Shown: piece by piece, positions 60,668 to 64,000 of the stretch
Position numbering within the stretch: position 1 is the stretch's first letter
Layout: every line of letters starts with the position of its first letter
Source: Pirellulales bacterium
GTDB lineage: Bacteria > Planctomycetota > Planctomycetia > Pirellulales > DATAWG01
Length of the DNA: 64,000 nucleotides
Reading direction: 5' to 3'
Assembly (NCBI GenBank): GCA_035939775.1
Contig: DASZFO010000354.1
Location: 20,295 to 84,294 of the forward strand
Notes under the pieces: model-generated
What the model was told of the DNA's origin: nothing
Database searches by the model: none
The model's input: the letters and a program-made list of their open reading frames with translations, nothing else
Made by a program: the position numbers and the translations under genes

Positions 60668-60770
60668 GACAAAACCGATGGCGAGGAGCGGACTTTCCCC
60701 GTTTTGCTCCGCCGACCTTCGCGACAATAGTGCCCGCGCAAAAAAGGAGACAGTCCCCGCCGGTTTTATG
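60668..60770. repeat. Degenerate GGGGACAGTCCCC palindrome
   Basis: GCGGACTTTCCCC (60688-60700) and GGAGACAGTCCCC (60746-60758) with outer GACAAAACCGATGGC (60668) and GCCGGTTTTATG (60759-60770). Its centre ACCTTCGCGACAATAGTGCC is a decayed copy of that at 53343. It lies in the divergent region upstream of the sugar isomerase and DAHP synthase leader. Confidence 0.8.
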
Positions 60771-60837
60771 ACGGATTCGTACCGGTCGGCTAGTATGGAG
60801 AATCGCGAGGGAAGTGTAAAGAAACGTTTTTCTCGCC

Positions 60838-60866
60838 TTGCAATCGGCACCGGCCGATGGCAGAAT
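60838..60866 (+). promoter_or_regulatory. Candidate promoter of the DAHP synthase leader
   Basis: TTGCAA (60838-60843), a 17-base spacer, CAGAAT (60861-60866): 4/6 matches each to -35 and -10. It would start transcription near 60873, so the leader peptide would be almost leaderless. Confidence 0.4.
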
Positions 60867-60873
60867 TGACGTT

Positions 60874-60948
60874 ATGAACAGTTCCGCGATCCAGTCTTGG
60901 TTTTGGTGCTTCAGCCCGCCGGATCGCGGGGCCGGTGGAGGTTTTTGA
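60874..60948 (+). CDS. Aromatic leader peptide of DAHP synthase attenuator
   Basis: 24-codon open frame from ATG 60874 to TGA 60948. The sequence starts [16 protein letters not shown], with Trp codons at 60898 and 60904 and Phe codons at 60901 and 60910, then a Gly-rich end with a final Phe. Four aromatic residues within five codons (W-F-W-C-F) is what a tryptophan/phenylalanine sensor would need. It precedes the antiterminator and terminator and DAHP synthase. No ribosome-binding site was seen; translation is inferred from the composition and the structure downstream. Confidence 0.75.
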   Translation: MNSSAIQSWFWCFSPPDRGAGGGF

Positions 60949-61012
60949 CCTCGAACCATGCGATAGCAAACCAAGCCCCGAGATCCGGACAACCGGCTCT
61001 CGGGGTTTTTTT
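60919..61012 (+). promoter_or_regulatory. Ribosome-mediated attenuator (antiterminator/terminator)
   Basis: Terminator: CCCCGAGATCCGG (60976-60988) pairs with CCGGCTCTCGGGG (60993-61005) through an ACAA loop with one mismatch, then seven T (61006-61012). Antiterminator: CCGGATC and GGGGC (60919-60932) pair with GCCCC and GATCCGG (60975-60988), with a two-base internal mismatch, and sequester the 5' arm of the terminator. In addition CTTGGTTT (60896-60903), spanning the Trp/Phe codons, is complementary to AAACCAAG (60968-60975). A ribosome stalled at the Trp codons would leave 60919-60932 free and favour read-through. A ribosome reaching the stop at 60948 would cover it and favour termination. 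Confidence 0.85.
60976..61012 (+). terminator. Intrinsic terminator of the attenuator
   Basis: 8-base stem CCCCGAGA/TCTCGGGG, a T-C mismatch, a CCGG/CCGG inner stem and an ACAA tetraloop, followed by seven T. It lies 41 bases before the DAHP synthase start. Confidence 0.88.
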
Positions 61013-61052
61013 GTTGTTCCGACCGCCATTCGCCCAACAAAGGAACCTCGCC

Positions 61053-62066
61053 GTGATTGTCGTCATGAAACAAGACGCGACACCAGCCGACGTGCAGCAC
61101 ATGATCGAGCGCATTGAAAACATGGGCCTCAAGCCGCACGTGATCGTCGGCACGGAGCGAACCGTGATCGCCGCCGTGGGGGACGATCGCAAGACCCATA
61201 AGGAGTCGCTGGAAAGCGGCTCGGGAGTGGCCGAGGTGTTGCCGATTCTCGCTCCATACAAAGTCGCTAGCCTGGAAGTGAAGAAAGAGCCGACCGTCAT
61301 TCGCGCCGGCAGCTTCACGGTCGGCGACAAACACATCGGCGTGATCGCCGGGCCGTGCTCGGTCGAGAGCGAGAAGCAGATCGTCGAAACGGCCCGCGCC
61401 GTGAAAGCGGCCGGGGCGACGGCCCTTCGCGGCGGAGCATTCAAGCCGCGCACCAGCCCCTATAGCTTTCAGGGATTGAAGGTCGAAGGCTTGCAAATGC
61501 TCGCCGCCGCCCGCGATGCGACCGGCTTGGCGGTGGTGACGGAAGTCGTGGCGACGGAGGACTTGCCGGTGGTAGCCAAATATGCCGACGTGCTCCAGAT
61601 CGGCGCCCGCAACATGCAGAACTATCGCCTGCTCGAAGCGGTCGGACAGCTCGACCGGCCGGTGCTCTTGAAACGAGGCCCCAGCGCGACGATGGAGGAG
61701 TTGCTCTTGGCCGCCGAATACATTCTCAACGGCGGGAATTCCCAGGTCATGCTCTGCGAGCGCGGCATCCGCACGTTCGAGACGCACACGCGATTTACTC
61801 TGCCGCTGGCCACGGTCGCCTATCTGCACGCCAAAACGCACCTGCCTGTGGTCGTCGATCCAAGCCATGGCACGGGGCACAGTTATCTCGTGCCGCAGAT
61901 GGCGGCCGCTAGCGTCGCCGCCGGGGCCGACGGCCTGATTATCGAGGTGCATCCCGATCCGGAGCGGGCGATGAGCGACGGCTACCAATCGCTCAATTTC
62001 GATCAATTCCGCACGACGATGGACCTTTGCCGCAAGATCGCCGCCGCGTTGGGCAAGGAGTTATGA
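61053..62066 (+). CDS. aroF: 3-deoxy-7-phosphoheptulonate (DAHP) synthase, AroA-I-beta type
   Basis: 337 residues from GTG 61053, with AAAGGA 8 bases upstream; the open frame to 60897 runs through the attenuator and is not coding. N-terminal ferredoxin-like regulatory domain (about 1-70: [42 protein letters not shown]). The catalytic barrel has [76 protein letters not shown] and [19 protein letters not shown]. Joins PEP and erythrose-4-phosphate as the first step of the shikimate pathway. Regulated at two levels by inference: feedback domain and attenuation. Its TGA overlaps the next gene's ATGA. Confidence 0.96.
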   Translation: MIVVMKQDATPADVQHMIERIENMGLKPHVIVGTERTVIAAVGDDRKTHKESLESGSGVAEVLPILAPYKVASLEVKKEPTVIRAGSFTVGDKHIGVIAGPCSVESEKQIVETARAVKAAGATALRGGAFKPRTSPYSFQGLKVEGLQMLAAARDATGLAVVTEVVATEDLPVVAKYADVLQIGARNMQNYRLLEAVGQLDRPVLLKRGPSATMEELLLAAEYILNGGNSQVMLCERGIRTFETHTRFTLPLATVAYLHAKTHLPVVVDPSHGTGHSYLVPQMAAASVAAGADGLIIEVHPDPERAMSDGYQSLNFDQFRTTMDLCRKIAAALGKEL

Positions 62067-63442
62067 TGCGAGTGTCGACTTATCGCCTACTGATCGCGTT
62101 TGTCGCGCTGCTGAGCGCTTCACCGGTGCGCTCAGAAGAGTGCGCGGCACGCTCAAGAGAGTCGCCGGGCGAACGTGGCTATCGGCTGCTGCTTGAGAAG
62201 CCCTATCTCACACCCGATTTCGATCAGCAGGTCTTCGACGAATTATGGAAGACTTGGGAGGAGCCGCTGCGATCGAAGGCTGAGAAGGCCGTGCCCGACG
62301 AACGCCGAAACATGGCGTATTCGCGATACGGACTTATCGAACGGCCCGACGATCCGCGGCACCGCCCGTTGCAATACGTCGTCGACGAGCACGGCAATTG
62401 GACGATGAATTGTCTGGCTTGCCATCAGGGAAAAGTGGCCGGCCGTGTCTACCCCGGCGTGCCGAATTCGCTCTTTGCGCTGGAGACGCTCACCGAGGAG
62501 GTCCGCGAGACAAAGCTCCGCATGAATAAGCCGCTGGCGCGAATGGAACTCGGCATGATCTTCATGCCCCTGGGGACAACCAACGGTACGACAAATGCCG
62601 TGATGTTCGGCGTCGCGCTGTTGGCGTTTCGCGATCCGGATTTGCACGTCGTGCCGGGCTTGCCGCCGCCGCTGACCAATCACGATCAGGACGCGCCGGC
62701 CTGGTGGAACTTCCATCGCCGCCGCTCGCTGTATAGCGACGGGTTTGCGATGAAGGGCCACCGGGCGCTGATGCAGTTTTTGCTCGATCGACAGAACTCG
62801 GCGCAGAAGTTTCGCGAGTGGGAAAACGATTTCAAGGATGTCTACGCATGGCTCGATTCGCTGACGCCGCCAAAGTATCCTTGGCCCGTCGACGGGGCGC
62901 TCGCCGGCTCGGGACACGAGCTGTTCGACGCGCATTGCGCTCGCTGCCACGGCGCGGCCGGGCGCGATTCGCGGTATCCAAACAAAATCATCCCGATCGA
63001 GACAATCGGCACCGATCCGGTGCGTCTGAACGCGTTGACGCCAGACATGCGAAAGGCCTACGGCGCGAGCTGGTTCGGCGAATATGGCAAGCAGCCGATG
63101 GTCGCCGACCCGGGCGGCTATGTGCCGCCGCCGCTGGACGGAATCTGGGCCTCGGCGCCATATTTCCATAATGGCTCGGTGCCGACGCTTTGGCACGTGC
63201 TGCACCCCGCCGAGCGGCCGAAGATCTGGCTCCGCAGCGACGATGGTTACGATCAGAAGCTCGTCGGCTTGGAGGTAGAAACGTTCGCCACGTTGCCGCC
63301 GCCGGCCCGCGCTTCGCACAGCGAACGCCGCCGTTATTTCGACACCACTCAGCCCGGCAAGAGCGCCGCAGGGCACCCCTTCTCTGACGAACTGAACGAA
63401 GACGAGAAGCGCGCCGTGCTGGAGTATCTCAAAACGATTTGA
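62063..63442 (+). CDS. Exported di-haem c-type cytochrome
   Basis: 459 residues from ATG 62063, overlapping the DAHP synthase stop by four bases (ATGA); a second ATG at 62066 is possible. Signal peptide [20 protein letters not shown]. Two haem-binding motifs, C117-LA-C120-H121 and C292-AR-C295-H296. Conserved stretches NYLACHQGK-like, [15 protein letters not shown] and [20 protein letters not shown] resemble cytochromes of the CCP/MauG or hydroxyprotein type; C-terminal region about 300-450. A periplasmic electron carrier or peroxidase-like enzyme; partner unknown. Coupling to a biosynthetic gene is unusual. Confidence 0.88.
   Translation: MMRVSTYRLLIAFVALLSASPVRSEECAARSRESPGERGYRLLLEKPYLTPDFDQQVFDELWKTWEEPLRSKAEKAVPDERRNMAYSRYGLIERPDDPRHRPLQYVVDEHGNWTMNCLACHQGKVAGRVYPGVPNSLFALETLTEEVRETKLRMNKPLARMELGMIFMPLGTTNGTTNAVMFGVALLAFRDPDLHVVPGLPPPLTNHDQDAPAWWNFHRRRSLYSDGFAMKGHRALMQFLLDRQNSAQKFREWENDFKDVYAWLDSLTPPKYPWPVDGALAGSGHELFDAHCARCHGAAGRDSRYPNKIIPIETIGTDPVRLNALTPDMRKAYGASWFGEYGKQPMVADPGGYVPPPLDGIWASAPYFHNGSVPTLWHVLHPAERPKIWLRSDDGYDQKLVGLEVETFATLPPPARASHSERRRYFDTTQPGKSAAGHPFSDELNEDEKRAVLEYLKTI

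Positions 63443-64000
<558 letters not shown>

Noticed and set aside
60897..61052. Longer DAHP synthase start giving a 52-residue extension
   Set aside because: That frame crosses the attenuator terminator; the GTG at 61053 has a good ribosome-binding site and fits the family length.

Overview
The window looks like a piece of a planctomycete chromosome, most like the Pirellulales group. The evidence is moderately high GC, genes for methanopterin-linked C1 transfer (fhcB-A-C), two HTTM-type membrane proteins, an extracellular protein with an N-terminal FERCESRQLLS motif of the planctomycete exported type, and a long prepilin-type export cluster. Genus and species cannot be told from sequence alone. 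No rRNA, tRNA, CRISPR array, prophage or complete insertion sequence was seen.

Layout. 1-1700: 3' part of a YchF-type GTPase carrying palindromic repeats inside its reading frame, then a small four-helix-bundle gene bracketed by inverted repeats. 1732-21500 (minus strand): a ten-gene type IV pilus / type II secretion-like cluster, read from the right as PilB-like ATPase 2, PilT, PilB/GspE, PilC/GspF, three GspG-like pseudopilins, GspH-, GspI- and a giant GspK-like protein. No secretin or PilMNO gene is present. 22094-25984: a secreted beta-propeller/DUF4082 protein, divergent from the cluster. 26068-33884: MscS channel, ECF sigma factor with a coupled small ORF, PhoPQ-related hydrolase, S1-domain protein, tag glycosylase, class IV aminotransferase, HTTM protein. 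34126-41943: a lipoprotein, a remarkable Tyr/Lys and Cys octapeptide-repeat secreted protein, an alpha/beta hydrolase, a tiny Cys-rich lipoprotein, an RlmI-type methyltransferase, a second HTTM protein with a membrane-anchored partner, and a beta-helix protein. 41947-47522: a complete livKHMGF branched-chain amino acid ABC importer whose LivG has a membrane hairpin inserted in its ATPase domain. 47602-53223: rmuC and a 1,363-residue orphan. 53445-59695: PQQ-like propeller protein, fhcB-A-C, a small membrane protein and a higBA toxin-antitoxin pair. 59801-64000: sugar isomerase, an attenuator-controlled DAHP synthase, a di-haem cytochrome and the start of thiC.

Three things stand out. (1) Upstream of DAHP synthase there is a textbook ribosome-mediated attenuator: a 24-codon leader peptide rich in Trp/Phe, a GC-rich terminator with seven U, and an alternative antiterminator pairing. 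(2) Several pseudopilin genes have leader peptides of about 36 to 94 residues, built largely from dispersed palindromic repeats that lie in frame before the prepilin peptidase site. The same repeat families sit inside the GTPase gene and in promoter regions. (3) LivG carries an insert of about 150 residues with two predicted transmembrane helices.

All functional calls rest on motif and family recognition by eye; no database search was run. Start codons were chosen from ribosome-binding sites, overlaps and family length, and several remain uncertain, as noted.
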